A DNA stretch of 64,000 bases. Source: Insolitispirillum peregrinum (GTDB lineage: Bacteria > Pseudomonadota > Alphaproteobacteria > Rhodospirillales > Rhodospirillaceae). The stretch's first letter is position 1. Each line of letters opens with the position of its first letter. Of this stretch, positions 17,242-25,901 are shown piece by piece. The stretch is from assembly GCF_900156605.1 (NCBI RefSeq), contig NZ_FTOA01000010.1, positions 23,720 to 87,719 of the forward strand. Reading direction: 5' to 3'. Both the position numbers and the translations under genes were made by a program. The notes beneath the pieces are model-generated. The model had not been told where the DNA came from and did no database searches. It saw nothing but the letters and a program-made list of their open reading frames with translations.

Positions 17242-17723
17242 TCGGCGGCCTCCTGCACCAGTGGGGCGGTCAGGGCATCAAAGCGGGCGGGCGAGACGCG
17301 GCCATGCAGCGTGTCATCCAGCAACAGCGACGGCGACAGGGCGCAGTTGCCGAGGCAATAGACCGCCTCCAGCGAGAACCGCCCGTCGGCCGAGGTATGA
17401 CCAAAGTCAATCCGCAGGTGATCCTGAATGTGGGCAATCAGCGCCTCGGCCCCCATCGACTGGCAGGCTTCGGCGCGGCAGACCTTCAGCACATGCTGGC
17501 CGGGGCGCTGGCGGCGGAATTCGTGATAGAACGACACCACCCCGTGGATTTCAGCCCGCGACAGGTTCAGCGTTTTCGCCAGCAGCGGCAGGGCCGCATC
17601 GTCGATATAGCCGAACTCTTCCTGCAGGGCGTGCAGCATCGGCAGCAAGGCGCCGCGAAGATGCTGGTGTTCTGCGAGAATTGCGCAGGCGCGTTCCTCT
17701 GCCCATGGCCGATGCCGTTCCAT
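17238..17723 (-). CDS. fdsG: NAD-dependent formate dehydrogenase, gamma subunit
   Basis: A 161-residue NuoE-like thioredoxin-fold protein with the four 2Fe-2S ligands as CRAEAC and CLGNC. It is the first structural gene of the fds operon. ATG 17723 follows GAGGG at good spacing; the longer frame upstream enters the promoter. The protein relays electrons within the FdsABG complex. Confidence 0.94.
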   Translation of the reverse strand: MERHRPWAEERACAILAEHQHLRGALLPMLHALQEEFGYIDDAALPLLAKTLNLSRAEIHGVVSFYHEFRRQRPGQHVLKVCRAEACQSMGAEALIAHIQDHLRIDFGHTSADGRFSLEAVYCLGNCALSPSLLLDDTLHGRVSPARFDALTAPLVQEAAE

Positions 17724-17813
17724 CCTGTATCCCTCTGCGGTGCCAACCGGTCTCCATAAGGGTAGGATTGGGCAGGGAAAAGCAGTCGGCAAATTGTATT
17801 TTTCCATGCGGCA

Positions 17814-17828
17814 ATAGCAAAAAGCTAT
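17814..17828. promoter_or_regulatory. LysR-type site ATAG-N7-CTAT upstream of fds operon
   Basis: ATAGC-AAAAA-GCTAT is a perfect 15-bp palindrome. It fits the T-N11-A rule for LysR regulators and the ATAG-N7-CTAT half-site pattern of the OxyR subgroup. It lies 91 bp before the fdsG start and 104 bp after the end of the adjacent LysR gene. Binding by that regulator is inferred. Confidence 0.55.
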
Positions 17829-17931
17829 GACGCCCTGCGGTATGCGGGCGGAATCAGCCGGGTTCTGATAGTTTTTTTAGGGGGTTCGGTCGCCGCCGGG
17901 GTGTGCCGGCGCCCGCCCGAACGGGGGTGGG

Positions 17932-18906
17932 TCACAGCGTGACCGATGGCCGTCCGCGCGGGTTGGGCGGGTCCTGAATGCCCATTTTGCCCAGTGTTTC
18001 GCTGGTAAAACGGGCGATGTGGGCGGTCAGATGTTCTTCGACGGCCACCGTTGCCAGCGCCCGCGCCAATGGAACCGGTGGTTGACGATTGGCGTAGACC
18101 AGTCCGACCACATAGGTCACATCGGGGGCTATCAACGGCAGGGCAATCATCTCCGGGGTCAGCGGCAGCAGGGTCAACAATTGTCCCGGCACCACGCTCG
18201 ACCATGGTCCGGTGCGGACATTGGTGTACAGGGTCATCAGTGAATTGGTCTCGACCTCCGGGCTGATCACCCGGTCGGCCATGCGAAAGGCAGACTCGGC
18301 GATGCGGCGATTCTGCATGTCGCGGGTCAGCAGGCACAGGCGGTGATTGGCCGCCTCGGCCCATGACAGACAGGTCAGATCGCGCAGGGCCTCACTGCGG
18401 CGGGTCAGCAGGTAATAGCGTTCGGAATACAGCGGCTGCATGCGGACATTGATCAGCGGCTCGTTGTCGAGATAGGTGATGCCAGCGTCCAGCTCGAACT
18501 CGTCCAGCCCGCGCTGGATGTCACGCGAACTTTGCGACAGCAGGGAAATGCGGACGTGGGGAAAGCGGCTGCTGAACGGGGCGATCAGGTGGCTGACCGC
18601 CGGCAGGGCGGTGGGGATCACCCCCAGCCGCAACTCGCCGGGCAGGTCAACGCCATCGCGGCGCAGTTCCTGCCGCAGGGTTTCCTGTTCCTGCAGGATG
18701 CGGCGAGCGGTTTCGATCACCTTCAGCCCTTCGAGGGTGAAGCCGCGAAAGGACTGGCCGCGTTCGACAATCAGCACGCCAAGCTCGTCTTCCAGCAGGC
18801 GGATGGCATTCGACAGCGTCGGCTGCGAGACATGGCATTCGGCGGCGGCACGGCCAAAGTGATGATGGCGGGCGAGAGCCAACAGATACTGGTATTTCCT
18901 GAACAC
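17932..18906 (-). CDS. LysR-family regulator, probable fds operon activator
   Basis: 324 residues with an N-terminal winged HTH (about 1-60, HHHFGRAAAECHVSQPTLSNAIRLLEDELG) and a periplasmic-binding-like effector domain. The HTH is of the CbbR/OxyR-like branch. The gene is immediately upstream of the fds operon on the same strand, with a 208-bp gap that holds an ATAG-N7-CTAT palindrome. LysR genes (FdsR) next to fds operons control them in response to formate in other bacteria. The role here is inferred from position. Confidence 0.85.
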   Translation of the reverse strand: MFRKYQYLLALARHHHFGRAAAECHVSQPTLSNAIRLLEDELGVLIVERGQSFRGFTLEGLKVIETARRILQEQETLRQELRRDGVDLPGELRLGVIPTALPAVSHLIAPFSSRFPHVRISLLSQSSRDIQRGLDEFELDAGITYLDNEPLINVRMQPLYSERYYLLTRRSEALRDLTCLSWAEAANHRLCLLTRDMQNRRIAESAFRMADRVISPEVETNSLMTLYTNVRTGPWSSVVPGQLLTLLPLTPEMIALPLIAPDVTYVVGLVYANRQPPVPLARALATVAVEEHLTAHIARFTSETLGKMGIQDPPNPRGRPSVTL

Positions 18907-18928
18907 GGGCCCCTCCCGCAGGTACTGG

Positions 18929-19597
18929 TTATCCTCCGCACAGCGGCGTCAGGAAGGTCGCATCATCGGCCTCGCGCAGGGCGCGGGTCGGGCGTCCGTG
19001 GTCATCAAGCAGGCCAAAGCGGTGCAGGTGAGTGACGATTTTCACGAAATGCGCCTTGTTCTGGGTATTGGCGCCGCCTTCCAGCCAGTTCTGCTCCAGA
19101 AAGGCCAGAATGGCGGGCTGGTTGACCTCGGCTTCCCACAGGATGCCCTGCAACGAGGCCAGCGCCTCTTCCATTTCGCGCTCGACGCCGTGAACGGTCA
19201 TCGCCTGATCGGCCTCGCTGCGGCAGCCGGTTTCCGGCCCGGCCCCCAGCCCGAAATCCAGCGCCGTCCGCCGTTCCGGGGCGCAGACCTGCAAATGGCC
19301 GATTTCGTGGATGATCACCGATGGCTCCATCTGGACCGCCACCGCCTGACCGTCCCACGTATAGCCGCTGGTCGGCGGCTGTTCCAGAACGCCCATCCCA
19401 AAAGTGCGGATCAGCGCCACCGCTTCGGCCTGATGGCGGGGGTTCTGCGACAGCTCCAGCGTTTCATCCTCGACATGGGCGAGGGTGGCGGCAATCCGGC
19501 GAAAGGCTTTTTGCGCCAGCGGCTGGTCGTCAAGGCACAGGTCGAACTGCTCCAGCGCGGTTGGCAGGTCGGGCAGGGCAATCGGGGTCAGGATCAT
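18929..19597 (-). CDS. Uncharacterised protein with HEIGH metal-binding motif
   Basis: A 222-residue soluble protein with no signal peptide. The only strong motif is VIIHEIGHLQVC near residue 97, an HExxH-type zinc-binding pattern, followed by an acidic helix-rich C-terminal half (REMEEALASL, LEQNWLEGGAN). I do not recognise the family. It lies 22 bp upstream of the LysR gene on the same strand and may be co-transcribed with it. A metal-dependent hydrolase or a structural metal site are both possible. Confidence 0.6.
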   Translation of the reverse strand: MILTPIALPDLPTALEQFDLCLDDQPLAQKAFRRIAATLAHVEDETLELSQNPRHQAEAVALIRTFGMGVLEQPPTSGYTWDGQAVAVQMEPSVIIHEIGHLQVCAPERRTALDFGLGAGPETGCRSEADQAMTVHGVEREMEEALASLQGILWEAEVNQPAILAFLEQNWLEGGANTQNKAHFVKIVTHLHRFGLLDDHGRPTRALREADDATFLTPLCGG

Positions 19598-19675
19598 CGG
19601 GCATCCATACGGGCTGTCAGGGTATTCACCGCGCAGGAGCTACACCAGTTGCGCCCGGAAGGCAACCGGTGCTGA

Positions 19676-21010
19676 TCATTCTGCCGGGGCTCCTTCGGCG
19701 GTGGGGTCGATCTCTTCCAGCGCGTCGTCTTCGTCGGGGGTGTCTTCGGCGGCGGAGACCAGCGCGGTGACCACGCAGTTCAGGAACACGTTGGCAAAGG
19801 TGCGCAGCGGGGTCATGATCGGCTCAACGGCGATGAACAGCGGCAGAACCCCGTCCAGCGGCATGTTCAGCGGCCCCAGCACGATCCCCAGCATCGCCAG
19901 CGTCACCGCCCCCGAGGCTCCGGCGGTGGCGATCCCGGCCAGAATGCAGCCGACCACGATGAACACCATCTGGATCAGCGAGACGTCGACCTGATACAGC
20001 TGGGCGATGAACAGGGTGGCAACGGCGAAATACACCACGTTGCCATAGCGGCAGATGCCGATGCCCAGCGGCACCAGCAGCCCGACATCGCGTTCGTTCA
20101 GGCGATAGCCTTCGTGCAGGGCGGTGATGCACGACGGCACACAGGCCATGCTGTTGCCGGTGGCAATCGACAGGATCAGCGGTTGGCGCAGTTCTGACAG
20201 GATGGTCCCCAGCGGGCATTTCAGGCGGTGCCACAAGATCAGCACCCCGATGACGAACATCAGGACATAACAGGCGCCCACCACCCCGACAAAGCCCATC
20301 ATCATCAGGATGATGTCGGCCCCGGCGCTGGCAATCTGGACGGCAACCATTGCACACAGGCCGAGGGGCAGGATGTACATCATCCAGTGCACCAGCCGGT
20401 CAAGGGCACGATAGGCCGATTCCAGCGCATGGAACATCGAGCCGGAGGTTTCTCGCGGCACCGAGCCCAGCGCGATGCCGAACATCATCGAAAACACCAG
20501 CACCTGCAAGGTCGCGCCGCTGGCCATCGCCTGAAAGACGTTGGCCGGGACCATTTGCAGCAGGAACGGCAGGAAGCCACTTTCCTTCGGCGGCGCAGGC
20601 GGGGCATTCAGCGCCATTTCCAGATCGGGAGAATAACCGCCCTGCTGGACGATCGACCCCAGCAGGCGCAGGTCTTCGGCCCCGACATTGCCGGGTTCAC
20701 CGATCACCGCCACGATCAGGCCGATGATCCCGGAAATGGTAAAGGTGGCGAGAAAGGCGAACAGCAGGCGGAACAGATAGGCTCCACTGGCCCCCGATGA
20801 CATCAGTTTGCCCATGTTGAGGGCGATGGCCGAAATCAGGATCGGCACCACTGTCATCTTGAGAAAGGTCAGATAGATGTCACCGAACGGCGCAATGGTG
20901 TGTGCCAGCGGTTTGTCATGCAGGCCGATCAGCACGCCACACCCTGCGCCGATGACGATCAGCCAGGGACTGAGCAGGATACGCTGCACTATTGTTTTTT
21001 GCGCCGCCAT
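19676..21010 (-). CDS. Dicarboxylate/amino acid:cation symporter (DAACS family)
   Basis: A 444-residue GltP/DctA-family transporter with the usual eight-helix pattern, a polar HP1-like serine stretch, and the conserved late segment with TAGASGAVTLAMLGIVLGPL. It imports a dicarboxylate, glutamate or a related amino acid with H+ or Na+. ATG 21010 follows AAGGAG; the upstream in-frame ATG gives only an extra 11 polar residues. The acidic C-terminal tail is rich in Asp and Glu. The gene downstream of the binding protein on the same strand suggests a shared ligand. Confidence 0.9.
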   Translation of the reverse strand: MAAQKTIVQRILLSPWLIVIGAGCGVLIGLHDKPLAHTIAPFGDIYLTFLKMTVVPILISAIALNMGKLMSSGASGAYLFRLLFAFLATFTISGIIGLIVAVIGEPGNVGAEDLRLLGSIVQQGGYSPDLEMALNAPPAPPKESGFLPFLLQMVPANVFQAMASGATLQVLVFSMMFGIALGSVPRETSGSMFHALESAYRALDRLVHWMMYILPLGLCAMVAVQIASAGADIILMMMGFVGVVGACYVLMFVIGVLILWHRLKCPLGTILSELRQPLILSIATGNSMACVPSCITALHEGYRLNERDVGLLVPLGIGICRYGNVVYFAVATLFIAQLYQVDVSLIQMVFIVVGCILAGIATAGASGAVTLAMLGIVLGPLNMPLDGVLPLFIAVEPIMTPLRTFANVFLNCVVTALVSAAEDTPDEDDALEEIDPTAEGAPAE

Positions 21011-21067
21011 GGCGACTCTCCTTTGTTCGTGTACAGCGGGCATCGGCCCTTCGGCCTGATCATCCCG

Positions 21068-21970
21068 TCAGAATGCCCCGTCCATCAGGGGCAACCGGCC
21101 ATCAAGAATCTGGTCAACCGACAGGGTGATTGCCAGATCATCCAGATGCAGGTTCAACAGGGTCAGCAGGGTGGTGTCATCCGGGTTCACCGCAATGGCG
21201 ATCGGGTCAACCGTGTCGGTCAACACCACCGTGCGCAGCATGAACAGGATTTCCGGCTGGGCCTTGATGATTTTCTTGATTTCGACTTCATCGCGGAAGG
21301 CGGCGGTGACATCGCCCTTGGTCACCGCCTGCACCAGACTGGGCCAGTCGGGGTAGCCGACGATCTCTGCATGGGGGAATTTCTGGTGGGCAAACTGTTC
21401 ATAGGATGATCCGGCCAGCACGCCGACCCGACCATTCAGGTTGCGGATGGCCTGTTCCGGTTCGCCGCCATTGCTGATCTGCGCCAGTTGCAGGCGGTTG
21501 ACCAGTAGGGCCTGACGGAGTTTCAGATAGGGCTTGGTATAGGCAACGCGCATCGCGCGGGGAAAGGTGCGGCTGATTTTGGAAATGGCGATATCGGCTT
21601 CGCCACGGGCCACCATGTCCACCACCGCATCAAAGGTGGCTCCGGTGCGGATGAACACCGGGCGCACCCCCAGACGGCGGGCAAAGCTGCGGACGATCTC
21701 GACATCAAAGCCGCTCATCTGCCCGCGGGCGTCCATGCTGTAAAACGGCGGATTGTCACGCTGGTACATCGACACCAGCAGGGTGCCGCGTTCCTTGACC
21801 CGCTGAATGTCCAGCGCCAGCGGCATCTCGCCATCGGCCCGGACCGGGGATGCTCCCAGCAGGACAGCGGCCAGGAACACCTGTACGAACAGCAACGCAA
21901 TGCCCATGCGGCTCGGGCCTGATCCTGATCGGTGTCGTTGGTGACGTTTCAAACACGCCAACAGCCCCAT
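21068..21970 (-). CDS. Orphan family 3 substrate-binding protein
   Basis: A 300-residue SBP_bac_3 protein; if ATG 21907 is used instead it is 279 residues and begins directly with the signal peptide (hydrophobic stretch ending SPVRADGE). A GGGGGA ribosome site fits ATG 21970. The mature part has RVKERGTLLVSMYQRD, GFDVEIVRSFARRLG and ADIAISKISRTF. There is no ABC permease or ATPase beside it, only the DAACS symporter 57 bp downstream. It may be a ligand sensor or an accessory to the symporter. Confidence 0.8.
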   Translation of the reverse strand: MGLLACLKRHQRHRSGSGPSRMGIALLFVQVFLAAVLLGASPVRADGEMPLALDIQRVKERGTLLVSMYQRDNPPFYSMDARGQMSGFDVEIVRSFARRLGVRPVFIRTGATFDAVVDMVARGEADIAISKISRTFPRAMRVAYTKPYLKLRQALLVNRLQLAQISNGGEPEQAIRNLNGRVGVLAGSSYEQFAHQKFPHAEIVGYPDWPSLVQAVTKGDVTAAFRDEVEIKKIIKAQPEILFMLRTVVLTDTVDPIAIAVNPDDTTLLTLLNLHLDDLAITLSVDQILDGRLPLMDGAF

Positions 21971-22103
21971 AACGCAGTTCCCCCAGCCGTGATGCCTGAG
22001 TCATGGCGCCTTTTCAGAGTGATGGGCACCTTACGCTCGCGATGGTACCATACGTGTTACGATAGAGCCATGACCGGGAAAAAGACGTTAACGGTTTGAC
22101 ATA

Positions 22104-22290
22104 ACCGGAGCGCGCTGGGCGCTCCGGTCGTTTTGTGCGTAGCCCTCAGGCGGCGGGCGCAGGCTCCGCCTGCTGGCCTTGCGCCCGCATGGGCGGGCGG
22201 GCCCTCAATGGGCCAGCCGGAGCGCGCAGGGCGCTCCGGTTATGTTGTGCGTAGCCCTCAGATAGTGGGCGCAGGCTCTGCCTGAGGGTT
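22104..22290. repeat. 112-bp direct repeat with GC-rich hairpins
   Basis: Two units begin at 22105 and 22217. Each opens with a hairpin: ACCGGAGCGC (22104-22113) with GCGCTCCGGT (22119-22128) then CGTTTT, and CCGGAGCGC (22217-22225) with GCGCTCCGG (22231-22239). Both share GTGCGTAGCCCTCAG. A third stem, CCCTCAG with CTGAGGG followed by TTTT, ends just before the amidotransferase stop. These serve as strong transcription stops between the two minus-strand genes and fill the 320-bp gap 21971-22290. Confidence 0.7.
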
Positions 22291-23031
22291 TTACGCCTGG
22301 CGCAAAAAGCCGACAATCCACCCGGCCACCCGTTGTTGTTCCGGCTGAAGATCCCCGCGCGCCACCGCCTGTTCGGCAGCGGACGCCTGTTCAGCCGGGA
22401 TGGCACTCCCCGAAAGCACATGGATCAGGTCGCGTTCATAGGCCGGGGTGAATTCCGGGTGGGCCTGAAAGCTGAGGGCGATATCCCGCGTGCCGTCTGC
22501 CGACGGATAACAGAGGGCGGCATGGGGGCAGAAGTCCGACGAGGCCAGCACCTGCGCTGACGGCGGCAGCTCCTGCACCTGATCCTGATGCATGGCATTC
22601 AGGCGGAAGTCGGTCGGGGGGGCGGCTTCGCCCATCCACGGGCGGGGATCATCGACCTGATACTGGTGGACGGCAATGCCCCAGCCTTTTTCCGACTTGC
22701 GCACCTTGCCCCCCAGAGCTTCGGCCAGAATCTGGTGACCAAAGCAGATCCCCACCACCGGCCGTTCGGCGGCCACCGCCTGCCGCAAAAACTCCTGCAG
22801 GCGCAGCATCCACGGCAGGCCCTCATAGACCCCATGGCGCGAGCCGGTGATCAGCCAGCCGTCGCAGGCATCGACCGAGGCCGGGAACTGGTCATCAAGG
22901 ACGGCAAACACCTCAAAGGTGATCTCGGGGGCCTGTTCGGCGAACAGACGGCGGAACATGTCGATGTACGAGCCGTGCGCGGCATGCAGTGCCTCGCGGC
23001 TGCGTCCGGTTTCGAGAATGCCGATCCGCAT
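22291..23031 (-). CDS. Class I glutamine amidotransferase-like protein
   Basis: 246 residues of the GMP-synthase-like amidotransferase family (COG0518). The nucleophile elbow is GICFGHQILAEALGG and the catalytic His-x-Glu is AHPEF. The order matches free-standing amidotransferases that hydrolyse gamma-glutamyl amides. It starts 3 bp after the PuuB-like oxidase, so the two are co-translated. It could hydrolyse a gamma-glutamyl intermediate of amine breakdown, but it is not a recognisable PuuD. Confidence 0.8.
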   Translation of the reverse strand: MRIGILETGRSREALHAAHGSYIDMFRRLFAEQAPEITFEVFAVLDDQFPASVDACDGWLITGSRHGVYEGLPWMLRLQEFLRQAVAAERPVVGICFGHQILAEALGGKVRKSEKGWGIAVHQYQVDDPRPWMGEAAPPTDFRLNAMHQDQVQELPPSAQVLASSDFCPHAALCYPSADGTRDIALSFQAHPEFTPAYERDLIHVLSGSAIPAEQASAAEQAVARGDLQPEQQRVAGWIVGFLRQA

Positions 23032-23034
23032 TGC

Positions 23035-24339
23035 TTACACTCCCAGTTTGTCCCGCAGGCCATACCACCACGCGCCCAGCGCGGTCAGCGGCACGCGCAG
23101 CGCCCGGCCACCGGGGAAGGGATAATAGGGCAGATTGGCAAAAGCATCAAAGCGGGTGGCATCCCCACAAATGGCTTCCGCAATCAGGCGACCGGCCAGA
23201 TGGGTGCAGGTGACGCCGTGGCCGCTGTAGCCGTGGGCAAAATAGACGTTGCCCGGCAGGCGGCCAAAGTGCGGGATGCGGGTCATGGTCAGGGCAAAGT
23301 TGCCGCTCCACGCAAAATCCAGCCGCACGCCCTTCAGGCGCGGGAACACCTTTTCCAGATGCGGGCGCAGCCACGCCTGAATGTCCGCCGGTTCGGCCCC
23401 GCCATAGACGATGCCGCCGCCAAACAGCAGGCGGTGGTCTTCGGTCGGGCGGAAGTAATCCAGCACATAGTTGGCATCTTCGACGGCGGTCATGGTCGGG
23501 AACAGCTCGTTGATCACCGCTTCGCCCAGCACTTCGGTGGTCACCACCTGCGTGCTGACCGGCATGATCTTGGCGGTCAGTTCCGGTACCGCATCGCCCA
23601 GATAGGCATTGCCGCAGGTGACGGCATAGCGGGCTGACACCTGACCTTCCGGGGTGTGGATCACCGGCGTCGGGCCGCTGCGGTCAATGCGCAGGACGCG
23701 GGTCTGTTCGTAAATCACTCCGTCCAGACTTTCCAGCGCTGCTGCTTCGCCCAGCGCCAGATTCAGCGGGTGCATGTGGCCGCCGCGATGGTCGATCATG
23801 CCACCGACATAGACATCGCTGCCGACATGCCGCCGCAGGCCGTCACGGTCGAGGACTTCCAGACCATCGTGGCCATGGCGCAGCCAGTTTTCGCGCATCC
23901 CGCTCAGTTCGCGCATCTGCTTCTGGCTATAGGCGGCAAAGACGTTGGTCGGGCGGTAGGCACAGGCGATACCGTATTTGGCGATCCGCTCGCGGATGAT
24001 GTCGCCGCCTTCCAGCGACATTTTGCCCAGTGTGCGGGCGGCCTCGAGGCCATAGCGGTGCTCGATCACCTCCAGATCACGGCTATAGCCATTGACGATC
24101 TGCCCGCCGTTGCGGCCCGAAGCGCCCCAGCCGATGCGGGCGGCTTCGAGCAGGACCACTTTAAAGCCGCGTTCGGCCAGATGCAGCGCCGCCGACAGCC
24201 CGGTGAAGCCACCGCCAATCACGCAGATATCGCTTTCCACCGGCCCCTTCAGCGATGGCCGTTCCGGCGTCGGGTTGGCCGTCGCGGCATAGTAGGTCTG
24301 CGGCAGTTCACCCTGAGGGATGGAAGACGGATGCGCCAT
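23035..24339 (-). CDS. FAD-dependent oxidoreductase, PuuB-like (second copy)
   Basis: A 434-residue DAO-family enzyme with FAD-binding DICVIGGGFTGLSAALHLAE, GWGASGRNGGQIVNGYSRD and the C-terminal HGYSGHGVTCTHLAG. It resembles gamma-glutamylputrescine oxidase. ATG 24339 (MAHPSS) was chosen over an upstream frame that runs through the operator region. It is divergent from the GntR gene, with two GTGATCAC palindromes between them. It is only distantly like the oxidase at 4347-5618, so the two are separate catabolic modules rather than a recent duplication. Confidence 0.88.
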   Translation of the reverse strand: MAHPSSIPQGELPQTYYAATANPTPERPSLKGPVESDICVIGGGFTGLSAALHLAERGFKVVLLEAARIGWGASGRNGGQIVNGYSRDLEVIEHRYGLEAARTLGKMSLEGGDIIRERIAKYGIACAYRPTNVFAAYSQKQMRELSGMRENWLRHGHDGLEVLDRDGLRRHVGSDVYVGGMIDHRGGHMHPLNLALGEAAALESLDGVIYEQTRVLRIDRSGPTPVIHTPEGQVSARYAVTCGNAYLGDAVPELTAKIMPVSTQVVTTEVLGEAVINELFPTMTAVEDANYVLDYFRPTEDHRLLFGGGIVYGGAEPADIQAWLRPHLEKVFPRLKGVRLDFAWSGNFALTMTRIPHFGRLPGNVYFAHGYSGHGVTCTHLAGRLIAEAICGDATRFDAFANLPYYPFPGGRALRVPLTALGAWWYGLRDKLGV

Positions 24340-24383
24340 GCTGGGGCCTCTTGGATTGTGGGACGCCGGAAATGTGGCGTGTT

Positions 24384-24395
24384 CTGTGATCACAG
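24384..24395. promoter_or_regulatory. Palindrome CTGTGATCACAG, probable GntR operator
   Basis: A perfect 12-bp palindrome with the GT-N4-AC core of FadR-type GntR operators, between the divergent oxidase and gntR genes. A second GTGATCAC core lies 39 bp away. The regulator encoded at 24532 is the natural candidate. Confidence 0.6.
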
Positions 24396-24424
24396 CAAAG
24401 GATGGCGGCGGCGTCAAATAAAAT

Positions 24425-24432
24425 GTGATCAC
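24425..24432. promoter_or_regulatory. Palindrome GTGATCAC, second probable GntR operator
   Basis: Repeats the core of the site at 24384-24395, flanked by AA and TT so that most of the palindrome extends outwards. It is nearer the regulator gene and could mediate autoregulation. Confidence 0.55.
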
Positions 24433-24531
24433 TTTTTTCGCAATGCAGCCATTCGGCTTCCGGTTGACGCGGTGCAGCGACAAGGGTAAAGGCCACTGAG
24501 ATCAGAGGTGTTGGCAAACAGGCAGAATTCC

Positions 24532-25251
24532 ATGGCAAAGTCCGCAGCCCTAAATATTCCCCTGCCGGCGCGCGGCGAACGGGAAACCGTCAACCAGTGG
24601 GTCTATCGGGTCCTGCGCGAAGCGGTGATGATTGGCCGCATCCCGCCGGGGCGGCCTTTGACCATCCGCGAGATCGCGGCGGCGCTGGATGTCAGCACCA
24701 TGCCGGTGCGCGAAGCCCTGCGCCGTCTGGCCAGTGAACAGGCGCTGGAAGTGCGCGACAACCGCCGGGTTCTGGTACCGCACATGACGGCGGCCCGTTT
24801 TCAGGAGCTGTGCGAGCTGCGCATTGCCATCGAGTCCCATGCTGCCGAGCGGGCTTTGCCGTGGCTGACCGAAGCCACCCTTGAGCAACTGGCCGAGGTG
24901 GATCGGGGCATTGATGCCGCCAACACCGCCGGGGATGTCGAACAGGCGACCATCCTCAATCAGCAGTTCCACCGCATCATCTATACCGCCAACCCGCACC
25001 AGACGGCGATGCCGCTGGTGGAAAGCCTGTGGCTGCAACTGGGGCCGTTTGTCCGGCTGGCGCTGTCGCGTCTCAGCGACCATTACACCGTTGACCGCCA
25101 CGCCGAGGCGCTGACCGCCATCCGTCGCCGCGATGCGATGGCCTTGCGGGTGGCGATCGGGGCCGATATCCGCGATGGCATCACCCACGCCGGTACCGCC
25201 GAGCTGCTGAACGCCTATATCGGCAGCGCCGGGGAATCCAGCGGGCCATAA
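24532..25251 (+). CDS. GntR-family regulator (FadR/FCD subfamily)
   Basis: A 239-residue protein: winged HTH at about 20-80 (TIREIAAALDVSTMPVREALRRL) and an all-helical FCD ligand domain with LCELRIAIESHAAERA and metal-type histidines in NQQFHRIIY and DRHAEAL. ATG 24532 is used; a GTG 24 bp upstream is possible. It is divergent from the PuuB-like oxidase and probably represses it. Its last 37 bp overlap the end of the convergent livF-type gene. Confidence 0.88.
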   Translation: MAKSAALNIPLPARGERETVNQWVYRVLREAVMIGRIPPGRPLTIREIAAALDVSTMPVREALRRLASEQALEVRDNRRVLVPHMTAARFQELCELRIAIESHAAERALPWLTEATLEQLAEVDRGIDAANTAGDVEQATILNQQFHRIIYTANPHQTAMPLVESLWLQLGPFVRLALSRLSDHYTVDRHAEALTAIRRRDAMALRVAIGADIRDGITHAGTAELLNAYIGSAGESSGP

Positions 25252-25901
25252 TCGATCAGGCTGCCACGGTCGAGCGCATAGGCCCGGTTGCACACCAGCC
25301 GGGCGGTCAGGACGTTTTGCTCCGACACGATCAGCGTCAGGCCTTCGGCCCGCATCGCCCGCAGGGCGTCGAGCATCTGTTCGACGATGCGCGGGGCCAG
25401 TCCTTCGGATGGCTCATCCAGCAGCACCAGCGACGGATTGCCCATCAGGGTGCGGGCGATGGCCAGCATTTGCTGTTCTCCGCCCGACAGCGCTCCGCCG
25501 GGACGGTGGCGGTGTTCGGCCAGATTGGGGAACAGGGCAAACAGGCGCTCTTCCGTCCACGGGCGCAGGCCGTCGCGGGCGGGCTGTTTACCGACCGTCA
25601 GGTTTTCCTGCACCGACAATTCGCTGAAAATCCGGCGGTTTTCCGGCACCCAGCCCAGACCCAGCCGGGCGATGAGATGCGGCGGCAGTCCGTTCAAGGG
25701 CCGCCCGTCAAACCGGATATCACCCCGCACACGGCCCGTCTGGCGGCTGATCTGACCGGCAAGGGCCATCATGGTCGAGCTTTTGCCCGCGCCATTGCGG
25801 CCAATCAGCGCCACGGCGTCGCCTTTGGCAACCTCAAGGTGGATATCGTGCAGGATGTGGGCCTGACCGTACCACAGGTTCAGGTGCTTAACGCTCAGCA
25901 T
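25215..25901 (-). CDS. Branched-chain-type ABC transporter ATPase (LivF-like)
   Basis: A 228-residue ATPase with GRNGAGKSS (Walker A), LSGGEQQMLAIARTL (signature) and LVLLDEPSEGLAP (Walker B), typical of LivF. ATG 25901 (MLSVKHLNLWYG) overlaps the end of the LivG gene by 14 bp. The last gene of the HAAT-family cassette. The 3' end overlaps the gntR gene on the other strand. Confidence 0.92.
   Translation of the reverse strand: MLSVKHLNLWYGQAHILHDIHLEVAKGDAVALIGRNGAGKSSTMMALAGQISRQTGRVRGDIRFDGRPLNGLPPHLIARLGLGWVPENRRIFSELSVQENLTVGKQPARDGLRPWTEERLFALFPNLAEHRHRPGGALSGGEQQMLAIARTLMGNPSLVLLDEPSEGLAPRIVEQMLDALRAMRAEGLTLIVSEQNVLTARLVCNRAYALDRGSLIDYGPLDSPALPI

Noticed and set aside
22291..23031. PuuD (gamma-glutamyl-GABA hydrolase)
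   Set aside because: The protein is of the GMP-synthase-like amidotransferase group rather than the PuuD/peptidase C26 group, so the symbol was not assigned.
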